A DNA stretch of 32,710 nucleotides from Sulfuritalea sp. (GTDB lineage Bacteria; Pseudomonadota; Gammaproteobacteria; Burkholderiales; Rhodocyclaceae). A model generated the notes under the pieces. The model saw only the letters and a program-made list of their open reading frames with translations, made no database searches and was not told the DNA's origin. The stretch spans positions 1 through 32,710 of the forward strand of contig JAIPCF010000028.1 of NCBI GenBank assembly GCA_021738385.1, written 5' to 3'. Positions 24,743-32,115 of this stretch are shown here, in pieces. Position numbers and translations under genes: made by a program. Position 1 is the stretch's first letter. Each line of letters opens with the position of its first letter.

Positions 24743-26047
24743 TCAGAACCGGAAATTGATGTTCCCCATCAACGTCGCGTTCCTGGCATTGCGGCGACCA
24801 AACTCTTCGGTGTAAGCAATGCCGCCTGTCACTTTGCTGGCAAGAGAAAAGAAATTCAAACCCAGCTTGAGCGTAAATGAATCTCTATCCCAATTCGGGT
24901 CATTGACCGTAACGTTGAGCCGAGTATCTCGGGAATACGCCAGGCCAAGGTAGGGCATTGTCCCGTTGTTCATCCAGTACGCCACCTCCGCACCGAGATT
25001 CAATTGTCCGATCTCGCTCTTGCTGCTGGTGTTTGCGGCAGCAGTACCGTTGGTGCTGATATCGCCATATTTCTCTGTCGAAACAAGGTAACCCAATTTG
25101 CCGGAATACTGCAGATCCCCTGACCACCTGACGTAGCCCAAATTGGCTGCGGCGAATCGGCGATCGGATTTGGCCTTGATCCCGCCTGTTTGCCTCACTT
25201 CACCGCGCCCCAAGCCTGCAGAAAGGTCGAGAGCCATATTCGGCCCGAGTTGCATGCCGACGTATGGGCCGATAGCGAATCCATTGGTGCTGATGCCTGT
25301 TGAGCCCGCGCCCACCGAACCATTACCCCGATCCACGGCGGCGGAAAGCCCCAGAACCGCCGTCGGGGTAATTTGGTAGTCGGCACCAAAAACTGCGTTG
25401 GTCACGTCGGCCGAGCGCTTGTTGTTGGTGTTGGAAGGGGCGTAGCTCGAATTATTCGTGTTGAGTGCTGCCCATCCATTCCACTTTTCGGAGATATTTC
25501 CAGCGGCAAGCCCGGACTCGGCAGACGCCCGCTTGGTCGGCTGCGGTCCGCCGATGTTTGCCAGCATTCGCGCATTGATGACGTTCGATATTGCATTGAT
25601 CTGCTGCACTACGGTTGCCTGGGCCTGTTGCTGTGCGCCGCTCGACGAAGTCGTTCCTCCCGCGCCCCCCGCATTTGCGGTGCAGCTACCCGATAAAGAG
25701 GTGCTGCCGACGCCGCCGGTGTTATTTACAGAACAAAAAAACAGATACCCATCCTGTGTGGTTGTCAAGGAACCGCTACCGGCGAAAAAGGTAAATGCAC
25801 CTGTCAAAGACCCCGATACGCTGACGCTGAAACCGCTTGCTGAAATATTTACCGTACCCGACGCTGTATTGCTTCCATCGCTGTAGGTGATGGGGCAACT
25901 CCCGGAGCCGGTGAATCCGCCACCGCTGACCTCTTCAATATTATCGGTATTGCATACCCCGACACTGATCGAAACCGATGCCAATGCCAGTCCGCTGGAA
26001 AAAAGCAGAAATGGCCCGATCAATAACTGAAGAAGTGCCTTTTTCAT
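24743..26047 (-). CDS. Secreted outer-membrane beta-barrel (autotransporter-like) protein
   Basis: This is a 434-residue secreted protein. The signal peptide is MKKALLQLLIGPFLLFSSG up to ALA (residues 1-23). Then follow about 120 residues of Ser/Gly/Thr-rich sequence with three cysteines (two in SCPITY and SCTANAGG contexts, one in FFCSVNN), and a helical link with QQQAQATVVQQINAISNVI. The C-terminal 270 residues have the alternating pattern of a beta barrel: FGADYQITPTAVLGLSAAVDR, FAIGPYVGMQLGPNMALDLS, FAAANLGYVRWSG, QLNLGAEVAYWMNNGT and the final NINFRF with terminal phenylalanine. This is the plan of autotransporter barrel domains with a short passenger. The start at 26047 is chosen for the signal peptide. 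What it binds is not known. Confidence 0.8.
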   Translation of the reverse strand: MKKALLQLLIGPFLLFSSGLALASVSISVGVCNTDNIEEVSGGGFTGSGSCPITYSDGSNTASGTVNISASGFSVSVSGSLTGAFTFFAGSGSLTTTQDGYLFFCSVNNTGGVGSTSLSGSCTANAGGAGGTTSSSGAQQQAQATVVQQINAISNVINARMLANIGGPQPTKRASAESGLAAGNISEKWNGWAALNTNNSSYAPSNTNNKRSADVTNAVFGADYQITPTAVLGLSAAVDRGNGSVGAGSTGISTNGFAIGPYVGMQLGPNMALDLSAGLGRGEVRQTGGIKAKSDRRFAAANLGYVRWSGDLQYSGKLGYLVSTEKYGDISTNGTAAANTSSKSEIGQLNLGAEVAYWMNNGTMPYLGLAYSRDTRLNVTVNDPNWDRDSFTLKLGLNFFSLASKVTGGIAYTEEFGRRNARNATLMGNINFRF

Positions 26048-26059
26048 CGTGATCACCAC

Positions 26060-26620
26060 TTATCCATATATAAAGAATGGTTACTCTACTCTTTCAGCAA
26101 AATTCACTTGATTCAAGAAATTAATCGCCTCGATATCAGCAAATTATTCCCGGCCGTACACTGAATTGAGCTTTGCAGGGTCGAACTGCTGGTCACTGCG
26201 GCCGGCTTTCCTGGTGCCCCTGCTTCCAAACACAGGGCGAGCTGAAATGCGGCAGATCGGGCGAAGACCGACTGGACCAGCCATCCACGATGCAGGAGAT
26301 CCATCCGGATGCAGGTGGCGTCAGCGTCAATCAAAACGTGAAATCGGCGACACGTCGCCGTATCGCCATCGCCGAGTTTTACGGCAACCCTTCATAGGAT
26401 GATCTGAGGGCGAGCTTTCTTTCTCCTGCATGAAGGTTTCTGCCAACCACTACGCAGTCGCGACGAGCCCCGGAATTGAATGCCAATCGAATTGAAGCCG
26501 TGCGTTTTCGCCGCTATCTCGAATGCGGCATCCTCGCCCAAGACTTCGGCCGCTGCGCTTAGCCCCTCCCGGCGTGATTTCCGCTGTTTGATCCTGGCCG
26601 GGCGATGCGCTGTGGTGAAC
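26060..26620. other. Intergenic region with a dispersed repeat, no convincing gene
   Basis: This 561-base stretch separates the outer membrane gene from the antiporter operon. It is AT-richer near 26080-26150 (a likely promoter for the leftward outer-membrane gene, though no exact boxes stand out). Copy 4 of the dispersed repeat lies at 26355-26380 and is flanked by a small palindrome, CGGCGAC with GTCGCCG. Several short open frames cross it on both strands (for example 26113-26334 leftward and 26173-26397 rightward), but none has a good binding site or a family pattern. Confidence 0.6.
26355..26380 (-). repeat. Dispersed 26-bp repeat, copy 4 (intergenic, closest to consensus)
   Basis: It matches the consensus at 25 of 26 positions on the minus strand. 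The minus frame through it reads KLGDGDTATCRRF. It lies next to the short palindrome CGGCGAC-A-CGTCGCCG. Confidence 0.75.
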
Positions 26621-28132
26621 TCATGGCATTCCCTGCAGATACTCCCGTTGTGCGATGAGTTGCGCCCAGGCAAGCGGGCTCCAGGCGATATCGGAGAACA
26701 TGCCGGCGGCCAGCACGGCACCGGCGGTGACCAGCGGCGGGATCAGCAACAGCCACGCCGTCTCGCGCCATCCGCGTGCCGCCGTGCGCTCGTTCGGAAA
26801 GGCAGCTGGCAGTGGCCTGAGCCAGGCGCGCCAGAGGATAGGCAGGAAATAGGCGGCATTGAGCAGGCTTGAGGTCCACAGCACCCAGACAGCCCAATCC
26901 ATGCCGGCTGCGGTGGCGCCGTCGATCAGCCAGGCTTTGCTGACCGCGCCGGCGGTGAGCGGGGCGCCCATCATGCCAAGCGCACCGATGCTGAAGGCAA
27001 GAGTGGTCAACGGCATGCGCCGGCCCGCGCCGTCCATTTCGCTGACCTTGTGGATGCCCAGCGTCTCGGCGAAGTTTCCCGCGCAGAAGAACAGGGTGAT
27101 TTTCATCAGTCCCTGGTGCACCAGATGCACCAGTCCGCCCACGGTGCCGAGGGGACCGAACAGCGCCACGCCAAGCACGATGTAGGAGATCTGGCTGATC
27201 GTCGAGAAGGCCAGCCGCCTTTTCAGATCGTCCTGGAACAGCGCGCGGAAGCTGCCCCAGAGAATGGTCACCGTCGCCATGACAGCCAGCGGCGTGAGCA
27301 GATCCAATGACTGCGCAAACTCGATGCCGTAGACCTCGTAGACAATCCTGATGATGCCGAAGGCGCCGGCCTTGACCACGGCGACCGCATGAAGCAGCGC
27401 CGAGACCGGCGCCGGGGCCACCATCGCCTGCGGCAGCCAGCCGTGCAGCGGCACGATGGCGGCCTTGACGCCGACACCGGCGATCAAAAGCAGAAAAATG
27501 GCTTGCAGTTGCCAAGTGGGCGCGTCGGCGAGCGCCGCCAGAACGCCGCCGTGGGTGAATTCAATCTGGCCGAGCAGGCTGTGCAGCCAGACGATGCCGG
27601 TCAAAAGCAGCGCGCCGCCGCCCAGTGTATAGGCCAGGTACACAGTGCCGCCCTGCATCGCCTTGTCGGTGCCGCGATGCACCACCAGCGGGAAGGTGGT
27701 CAGGGTCAGCAGTTCGTAGAAGACGAAGAAGGTGAACAGGTTGCCCGCCATGGCGATGCCCATCGTCGCGGTAACGCAGAGACTGAAGAAGCCGAAGAAG
27801 CGGCTGCGGTGCGGCGAACGTTCGAGGTAGCCGATGGCGTAAAGCGTCGTGAACAGCCAGAGCAAGGCAGATAGCGTGACGAACAGCAACGCCAGCGCAT
27901 CGGCCTTGAAGGCGAGATCGATACCCGGCAGTACGGCGTAGCGAAAGCCGTATTCCTCGCCGGCGGCAACGCCGGCGAGGAGCAGGCCGACAAGGAGCAG
28001 CTTTGCCAGTGCACCGAGCAGGTTGAGCGCGGTGCGCCAGCGAATGCGCGACTCGGGCAGAGTGAAGATGATCAGGCCTGGCAGCAGCGAGGAGGCCATG
28101 ACGGCGAGGGGCAGTATTTCGTTGCTCGTCAC
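26621..28132 (-). CDS. Large ND-type antiporter subunit (NuoL/MnhA- or MnhD-like), second copy
   Basis: This is a roughly 503-residue membrane protein of the proton-conducting transporter family shared by complex I and Mrp antiporters, with about 14 hydrophobic helices. Key motifs are FFVFYELLTLTTFPLVVH with the charged Glu in a helix, GVGVKAAIVPLHGWLPQAM with the channel lysine and histidine, APAPVSALLHAVAVVKAGAFG, and KRRLAFSTISQISYI. The HGWLPQAMVAPAPVSALLHA form is closer to NuoL/MnhA than to classical MnhD. The GTG at 28132 overlaps the stop of the preceding subunit gene (GTGA). It is the last gene of the operon. A separate DUF4040 gene upstream supplies what is the C-terminal part of MrpA in other bacteria. 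Confidence 0.88.
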   Translation of the reverse strand: MTSNEILPLAVMASSLLPGLIIFTLPESRIRWRTALNLLGALAKLLLVGLLLAGVAAGEEYGFRYAVLPGIDLAFKADALALLFVTLSALLWLFTTLYAIGYLERSPHRSRFFGFFSLCVTATMGIAMAGNLFTFFVFYELLTLTTFPLVVHRGTDKAMQGGTVYLAYTLGGGALLLTGIVWLHSLLGQIEFTHGGVLAALADAPTWQLQAIFLLLIAGVGVKAAIVPLHGWLPQAMVAPAPVSALLHAVAVVKAGAFGIIRIVYEVYGIEFAQSLDLLTPLAVMATVTILWGSFRALFQDDLKRRLAFSTISQISYIVLGVALFGPLGTVGGLVHLVHQGLMKITLFFCAGNFAETLGIHKVSEMDGAGRRMPLTTLAFSIGALGMMGAPLTAGAVSKAWLIDGATAAGMDWAVWVLWTSSLLNAAYFLPILWRAWLRPLPAAFPNERTAARGWRETAWLLLIPPLVTAGAVLAAGMFSDIAWSPLAWAQLIAQREYLQGMP

Positions 28133-29583
28133 GGCCCGCTTCCCACGGCAAGCAAGCGCAGCAGATCGACACCGCGCAGGCCGAGCAACACACTGGCGGC
28201 AGCCAGCGTGAAGGCCGTCCATTCCAGCAGCGGCGGCGCCCGGTGCGATAGATGTCGCCGTTCGCCCTGCGCCGGCACCAGAAAGGCCTGGCGCAGCACG
28301 CGGAAGACGTAGATCGCCGCCAGCAGGCCGCCGGCTATGATCACCGCGACCAGCCACCACTGCCCCTGCGTCAATGCGGCATCAATCAGCAGCCACTTGG
28401 CGAGGAAGCCGCCCGAAGGCGGCAGGCCCATCAGTGTCACGCCGGCCAGGGCGAAGGCAAACAAGCTCACCGGCATGCGGCTGGCCACACCCGCCACGTC
28501 GGCGACGGCGTCGCGCCCGGTGACATGGATCATCGCACCCGCCGCCGCGAACATCGCCGCCTTGGCCAGGCCGTGGGCCACCACTTGCATGCCGCCCGCC
28601 TGCAGTGCCAGTCCATCGGGTCCGAGCAGCGGAAAGATCAGGAACAGGTAGCCCAGCTGGGCGATCGTGGAATAGGCAACCAGCATTTTCAGGCGCACGG
28701 CACGGATTGCCTGCCACGAGCCCCACAGTATTGCTGCGCTGCCCAGCAGCGCCGGCAGCCAGGCGATGGTGCCGGTCAGCGGGGCAAACGGGCCGAGCCA
28801 GAGGCGCAGGATCAGGTAGAACGAGGCCTTGACCACCAGTGCCGAGAGCAGCGCCGAGACCGGCGCCGGTGCCCCGCCGTGGGCGGGCGGCAGCCAGTAG
28901 TGGAACGGGAACAGCGCGGTTTTCAGCATCAGCCCGAGCAGCATCAGCGCCGCTGCGATCCAGACCGCAGAGGCAGCGCTGGCATTGATCAGAGGCGTCA
29001 GCGTGGCGATCGAAACCGTGCCGTAAGCGCCGTAAATCAGCGCGACGCCGAGCAAATACATCCCTGAACCAATCAGCGTGGCGAAGAGGTAGCGCAGGCC
29101 CGCAGCGATTTGCGTTGCATTGCCGCCGGCCGCGACCAGGCCAACGGCGGCCAGCCCGACAATCTCCAGCGTGACGTAGAGATTGAACAAGTCGGCGGCA
29201 AGAAAGAGTGCGTTGAGTCCCGCCAGCAGGAATCCCGACAACGGCCAGAAATACCGGGCGACGGATGCGTCGGCGGCGAAGTAGCCGCGCGCGTAGAGCA
29301 GCAGCGGCAGTGCGACCATATGTGTCAGCAACAGCATTGCGGCTGCCAGTCCGTCTGCTATGAGGTCGATGCCCAACGGGGCGCCCCAGCCGCCGACCGC
29401 GTGTCTTATCGCCGTCCCGCCATCGCCGACTTTAACGGCAAGATCGATGGCCAGCCACAGTTGCGCTGCCACGCCCACAATGGCCAGCCGCGCGCCTCGC
29501 GTCGGCCCGAGAAGGAAGGCGCCGCTGGCCCAGAACAGCGGCAGCAGGATCAGCCAGGCAAGAGGATCAAAAAACTCAGTCAT
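28129..29583 (-). CDS. mnhD: Cation/proton antiporter subunit D (MnhD/MrpD)
   Basis: This is a 484-residue ND-type subunit with about 14 membrane helices. It has LFNLYVTLEIVGLAAVGLVA with the helix-5 Glu, LKTALFPFHYWLPPAHGGAPAPVSALL with the conserved Lys and the PAHGGAPAPVSA form usual in MnhD, VVKASFYLILRLWLG, and KMLVAYSTIAQLGYL. The ATG at 29583 overlaps the end of mnhC by 8 bases. It has a basic partner in the next gene, which is a second large subunit. Copy 5 of the dispersed repeat encodes KVGDGGTAIRH in the loop after the first helices (29409-29434), just ahead of the AVGGWGAPLGI segment that the family normally has. Confidence 0.9.
   Translation of the reverse strand: MTEFFDPLAWLILLPLFWASGAFLLGPTRGARLAIVGVAAQLWLAIDLAVKVGDGGTAIRHAVGGWGAPLGIDLIADGLAAAMLLLTHMVALPLLLYARGYFAADASVARYFWPLSGFLLAGLNALFLAADLFNLYVTLEIVGLAAVGLVAAGGNATQIAAGLRYLFATLIGSGMYLLGVALIYGAYGTVSIATLTPLINASAASAVWIAAALMLLGLMLKTALFPFHYWLPPAHGGAPAPVSALLSALVVKASFYLILRLWLGPFAPLTGTIAWLPALLGSAAILWGSWQAIRAVRLKMLVAYSTIAQLGYLFLIFPLLGPDGLALQAGGMQVVAHGLAKAAMFAAAGAMIHVTGRDAVADVAGVASRMPVSLFAFALAGVTLMGLPPSGGFLAKWLLIDAALTQGQWWLVAVIIAGGLLAAIYVFRVLRQAFLVPAQGERRHLSHRAPPLLEWTAFTLAAASVLLGLRGVDLLRLLAVGSGP
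29409..29434 (-). repeat. Dispersed 26-bp repeat, copy 5 (inside mnhD)
   Basis: It matches the consensus at 23 of 26 positions on the minus strand, in the sense direction of mnhD, and is translated as KVGDGGTAI. Confidence 0.65.
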
Positions 29584-29878
29584 CGCGCGTCGCCGGCAGA
29601 GTGTAGGCACCGGTTAGCTTGTGCAGGCGCCGCGTCAACGCCAGCGCCAAAGCAGTTGCCGCAACGGAAACAACGATGCCGGTGAGCACCATCGCCTGTG
29701 GCACGGGGTCGACCAGTCCGGCGCGCTGGGCCAGTCCGATGAGAATTAGAAAGGCGCCGCTGCCCATCAGGTTGAAAGCGAGGATGCGACGCAGCAGGTG
29801 TGCGAGCAACATCACGCCGGCCACGCCCATGGCGAAGAGAATCGCTCCCGTGCCGGCAAAGATGAGCCCCGTGCTCAT
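29576..29878 (-). CDS. mnhC: Antiporter subunit C (MnhC/MrpC, NuoK-like)
   Basis: This is a 100-residue protein with three membrane helices, homologous to NuoK. Visible features are GTGAILFAMGVAGVMLLAHLLRRILAFNLMGSGAFLIL and DPVPQAMVLTGIVVSVAATALALAL, which contains the family signature DPxPQAxVLTxIVVxxA. The ATG at 29878 overlaps the end of mnhB by 4 bases (ATGA), and its own end overlaps the mnhD start by 8. Longer upstream starts in the same frame would lie inside mnhB and are rejected. Confidence 0.92.
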   Translation of the reverse strand: MSTGLIFAGTGAILFAMGVAGVMLLAHLLRRILAFNLMGSGAFLILIGLAQRAGLVDPVPQAMVLTGIVVSVAATALALALTRRLHKLTGAYTLPATRDD

Positions 29879-30519
29879 GCGAGGAACAGAAACAGCCCGG
29901 CGAGGATCAGGCCTAGCGACACGGTCAGGCCAGCCTCGATCAGCAGAATCAGCGCACCGGCGAATTCCGGCGGAAAGTGCAGCAACGCGCCGTTTGCCAG
30001 CAGTGCGGAAGCGACAACGAGGAAGACCAGAAAGCCCCCGGCCAGCCCTGCACGCATGAACAGCCGTGGCGCGTTCCAGCCGGGCAGAAGGCCGGCCAGA
30101 TGCAGCAGTACTGCCGCAGCGCCGAGCACCGCACCGGCCTGGAAAGCGCCGCCTGGCCGGTGCGCGCCAGCCCACAACAAATACACGGCGGCCAGCAGCA
30201 TCACCGGCACGGCGACTCGCGCGAGCACCTGCAGCACGGGTTCGTGGGATGCGGCAGGGGCCTTTCCCTCACGGGGGCTGACGGCGAGCACCACCAGCAG
30301 CACCAGCAGCAGCACCGCGATTTCGAGCAGCGTGTCGTAGCCGCGAAAGTTCAGCAGCACGGCGGTGACCGGGTGTTCGACGCCGCTCGCGGCCATGTTT
30401 GCGGCTACAGCGGCCGGCAGATTCACTTTTGGCGAAGGCAGCGCAGACAGCTCAAGCATCGCCACGATCAGAACGAAGGCGAACAGCGCGGCGAAAATAA
30501 TTATCGCTGCGCGCTTCAT
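29875..30519 (-). CDS. mnhB: Antiporter subunit B (MnhB/MrpB)
   Basis: This is a 214-residue membrane protein. The N-terminal third has the MbhE-like part with NFRGYDTLLEIAVLLLVLLVVL, the family signature. The C-terminal two-thirds has the MnhB domain with LLWAGAHRPGGAFQAGAVLGAAAVLLHL, including the conserved G-H-x-P-G-G-A-F-Q pattern, and several hydrophobic helices. In bacteria with a fused MrpA the NFRGYDTLxE part belongs to MrpA; here it is joined to MnhB. The ATG at 30519 overlaps the stop of the DUF4040 gene (ATGA). Confidence 0.9.
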   Translation of the reverse strand: MKRAAIIIFAALFAFVLIVAMLELSALPSPKVNLPAAVAANMAASGVEHPVTAVLLNFRGYDTLLEIAVLLLVLLVVLAVSPREGKAPAASHEPVLQVLARVAVPVMLLAAVYLLWAGAHRPGGAFQAGAVLGAAAVLLHLAGLLPGWNAPRLFMRAGLAGGFLVFLVVASALLANGALLHFPPEFAGALILLIEAGLTVSLGLILAGLFLFLA

Positions 30520-30878
30520 GATCGCCCCCGCAGGGTCGCCCCAAGGTGGCGCAGCCAACGACGTGGAGCAGACACAGTCTGCGAACCAGTGCTGCCCCCT
30601 TCCCCGGAAAGGGGGGCGGAGGATTGGTCGTCCTGCTCGCGTCCGCGCAGCACACCGATGGCGTCAAGCAACAGCGCCCCGGTGAGCCCCGCGCCGATGG
30701 CGGCCTCGGCCAGAGCAATGTCGGGGGCGGCCAGTCGCGCCCAGGCCAATGTCATCAGCAGGCCGAAGACAATGAAGAGGATCACCGCACGGAAAATGTC
30801 CGGCGTAACCAGCGTGCGCCAGGCGCTCCAGAGCAACGCTGTCGCGAGCAGCAGATCAAAGGTCAAGCCGGTAGTCAC
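30516..30878 (-). CDS. DUF4040/MbhD-like antiporter subunit
   Basis: This is a 120-residue membrane protein with the DUF4040 signature PDIALAEAAIGAGLTGALLLDAI. It corresponds to MbhD of archaeal hydrogenases and to the C-terminal part of MrpA. The start is a GTG at 30878 that overlaps the mnhG stop (GTGA). After the domain there is an extension of about 40 residues (SSAPLSGEGGSTGSQTVS, RRWLRHLGATLRGRS) that does not look like membrane protein. The DNA under it holds a G/C-rich inverted repeat (CCCCCTT 30595-30601 with AAGGGGG 30609-30615), so an intergenic repeat may have been captured into the reading frame. Confidence 0.83.
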   Translation of the reverse strand: MTTGLTFDLLLATALLWSAWRTLVTPDIFRAVILFIVFGLLMTLAWARLAAPDIALAEAAIGAGLTGALLLDAIGVLRGREQDDQSSAPLSGEGGSTGSQTVSAPRRWLRHLGATLRGRS

Positions 30879-31189
30879 GGCTTGTTCTCACCTTGCTCGC
30901 CACGCCACGGTGCCAGTCTCAGCGCGTCGGCGCGGCGCGCGATTGCATAGCTCACCGCTGCACTGGCCACCAGCGCTATCGGCCAGATCAGCAGTAATTT
31001 CAGTGCAGCAGCGAGACTGTCCGCCTGCAGGGCGAGGCCGGCAAGCAGGCACCCCAGGCCCAGGTTGTCGGCCTTGGCAAGCGCATGCAGCCGTGTGTAG
31101 ACGTCGGGAAAGCGCAGCAGGCCGACGGTGCCGGCGAAGTAAAAGAAGGCGCCGAGCAGCAGCAGCGTCGTGCTGGCGAATTCAGTCAT
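30875..31189 (-). CDS. mnhG: Antiporter subunit G (MnhG/MrpG)
   Basis: This is a 104-residue protein with three membrane helices. It contains LLLLGAFFYFAGTVGLLRFPDVYTRLHALAKADNLG, the hallmark of MnhG (GLLRFPDVYTRLHAxxKxxxLG). The ATG at 31189 overlaps the mnhF stop by 8 bases; the reading frame extends upstream inside mnhF but without family similarity. It ends in a 4-base overlap with the DUF4040 gene. Confidence 0.93.
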   Translation of the reverse strand: MTEFASTTLLLLGAFFYFAGTVGLLRFPDVYTRLHALAKADNLGLGCLLAGLALQADSLAAALKLLLIWPIALVASAAVSYAIARRADALRLAPWRGEQGENKP

Positions 31190-31463
31190 CGCCCATGTTC
31201 TCCTGATCCTTATCCTGCCAGGCACGCCGGGCAAAAGCGACTCCGGCAATGGCCGCCAGCAGTGCCAGTGTCAGCGCCACATCAACCAAAGCGGGGGCAG
31301 CGCCGGCATAGGCCAGCAGCACGAGTACGCCAACGCCGGTGCTGCCGAACAGCAGTGCGGTCAGCATGCGATCGGCCGGCGTCGGTCCGCGCGCGGCGCG
31401 CATCAGGGCCACGACCAGATTGAGAAGCAGGAACAACGCCAGCGGAAGCTCCAGCCCCGTCAT
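31182..31463 (-). CDS. mnhF: Antiporter subunit F (MnhF/MrpF)
   Basis: This is a 93-residue protein with three membrane helices and the MnhF pattern RAARGPTPADRMLTALLFGSTGVGVLVLLAY followed by VDVALTLALLAAIAGVAFAR. The conserved RGPxxxDR motif is present. The ATG at 31463 overlaps the mnhE stop (ATGA), so translation is coupled. Confidence 0.93.
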   Translation of the reverse strand: MTGLELPLALFLLLNLVVALMRAARGPTPADRMLTALLFGSTGVGVLVLLAYAGAAPALVDVALTLALLAAIAGVAFARRAWQDKDQENMGDD

Positions 31464-32056
31464 GGACCTTCCCCCCGCTCCCATCCAGAGGAAGGGGGTG
31501 ACAGTCGTTCGCCGCTTTGCGGCTTTATGTCGTTGACTGCGCCGCCCCTGGGGCGGCCCGGTGGGCGGTGCTCCACCCCGAACAGACGCGCAATGTGGGC
31601 TTCAAGTGCACGCGCCGAAGCTGCCACTGGCAAGCGTTTGTCAAGCACGTGCAACTTGAGGCGATCACCGTCGAGTCTGACACCCAGAGTGCCAGGCATC
31701 AGTCCGAGCGTATTCAGCATCAGGACCCGCGGTGAGCCTACCGGTAGGGCAAGTTCGAGTTCGAGAAACTCCGGCCGCAGATCGGGACGCGGACGCAAAG
31801 CCATCCATGCGACCTGAGCGCCGCCGTGCAGCGAGTTCCAGAGGAAGAAGCCGGCAAAGCCGAGAAATCCGGTAATGCTGAAGCGTCGTCGCGACGGTGG
31901 TTGCAGATAGAGGCTGGCCGAGGTCGCCGTGGCCACAGCGACCGCGCCCAGTCCCCAGGCCTCCGATTGCCCCTCGGCCAGCACCCACCACAAGAGCGCG
32001 AACATCGGTGCGCGGCGCAACACTGCCGCCGTCACGCCATCGCCGACTTTTGTCAT
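31460..32056 (-). CDS. mnhE: Antiporter subunit E (MnhE/MrpE)
   Basis: This is a protein of about 198 residues from the ATG at 32056. The MnhE fold is seen in LGFAGFFLWNSLHGGAQVAWMALRP, LPVGSPRVLMLNTLGLMPGTLGVRLDGDRLKLHVLDKR, which holds the family block SLTPGT-like LGLMPGT. The start is unsettled: ATGs lie at 32107, 32065 and 32056. A strong AGGAGGT (32081-32087) is best placed for an ATG at 32073, which is out of frame and gives a six-codon leader whose TGA overlaps the ATG at 32056. Copy 6 of the dispersed repeat supplies KVGDGVTA directly after that ATG. The C-terminal 35 residues (from EHRPPGRPRGG to SGWERGEGP) look like translated non-coding DNA. Confidence 0.87.
   Translation of the reverse strand: MTKVGDGVTAAVLRRAPMFALLWWVLAEGQSEAWGLGAVAVATATSASLYLQPPSRRRFSITGFLGFAGFFLWNSLHGGAQVAWMALRPRPDLRPEFLELELALPVGSPRVLMLNTLGLMPGTLGVRLDGDRLKLHVLDKRLPVAASARALEAHIARLFGVEHRPPGRPRGGAVNDIKPQSGERLSPPSSGWERGEGP
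32026..32051 (-). repeat. Dispersed 26-bp repeat, copy 6 (5' end of mnhE)
   Basis: It matches the consensus at 23 of 26 positions on the minus strand. It begins two codons after the mnhE ATG at 32056 and encodes KVGDGVTAA. Confidence 0.7.
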
Positions 32057-32087
32057 GCCTTGCATTGCAACATCACTTTCACCTCCT
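32053..32087 (-). promoter_or_regulatory. Strong ribosome binding site and six-codon leader frame ahead of mnhE
   Basis: AGGAGGT (32087 to 32081) stands 7 bases before an ATG at 32073. That frame reads M-L-Q-C-K-A and then TGA at 32055-32053, which overlaps the mnhE ATG at 32056 (ATGA). This fits re-initiation of translation at mnhE. It may be a relic of an older start put out of frame by the repeat. Confidence 0.5.
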
Positions 32088-32115
32088 GATCGATGGTGGT
32101 GTGTCATGTGCGCGC

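Noticed and set aside
26559-26720. A short leftward gene after the last antiporter subunit (start ATG overlapping its stop).
   Set aside because: The in-frame product is only about 21 residues with no family features, so a chance frame is more likely.
29977-31206. Long rightward frame of 409 codons across the antiporter operon.
   Set aside because: It is Gln/Arg/His-rich antisense sequence over several well-supported overlapping genes.
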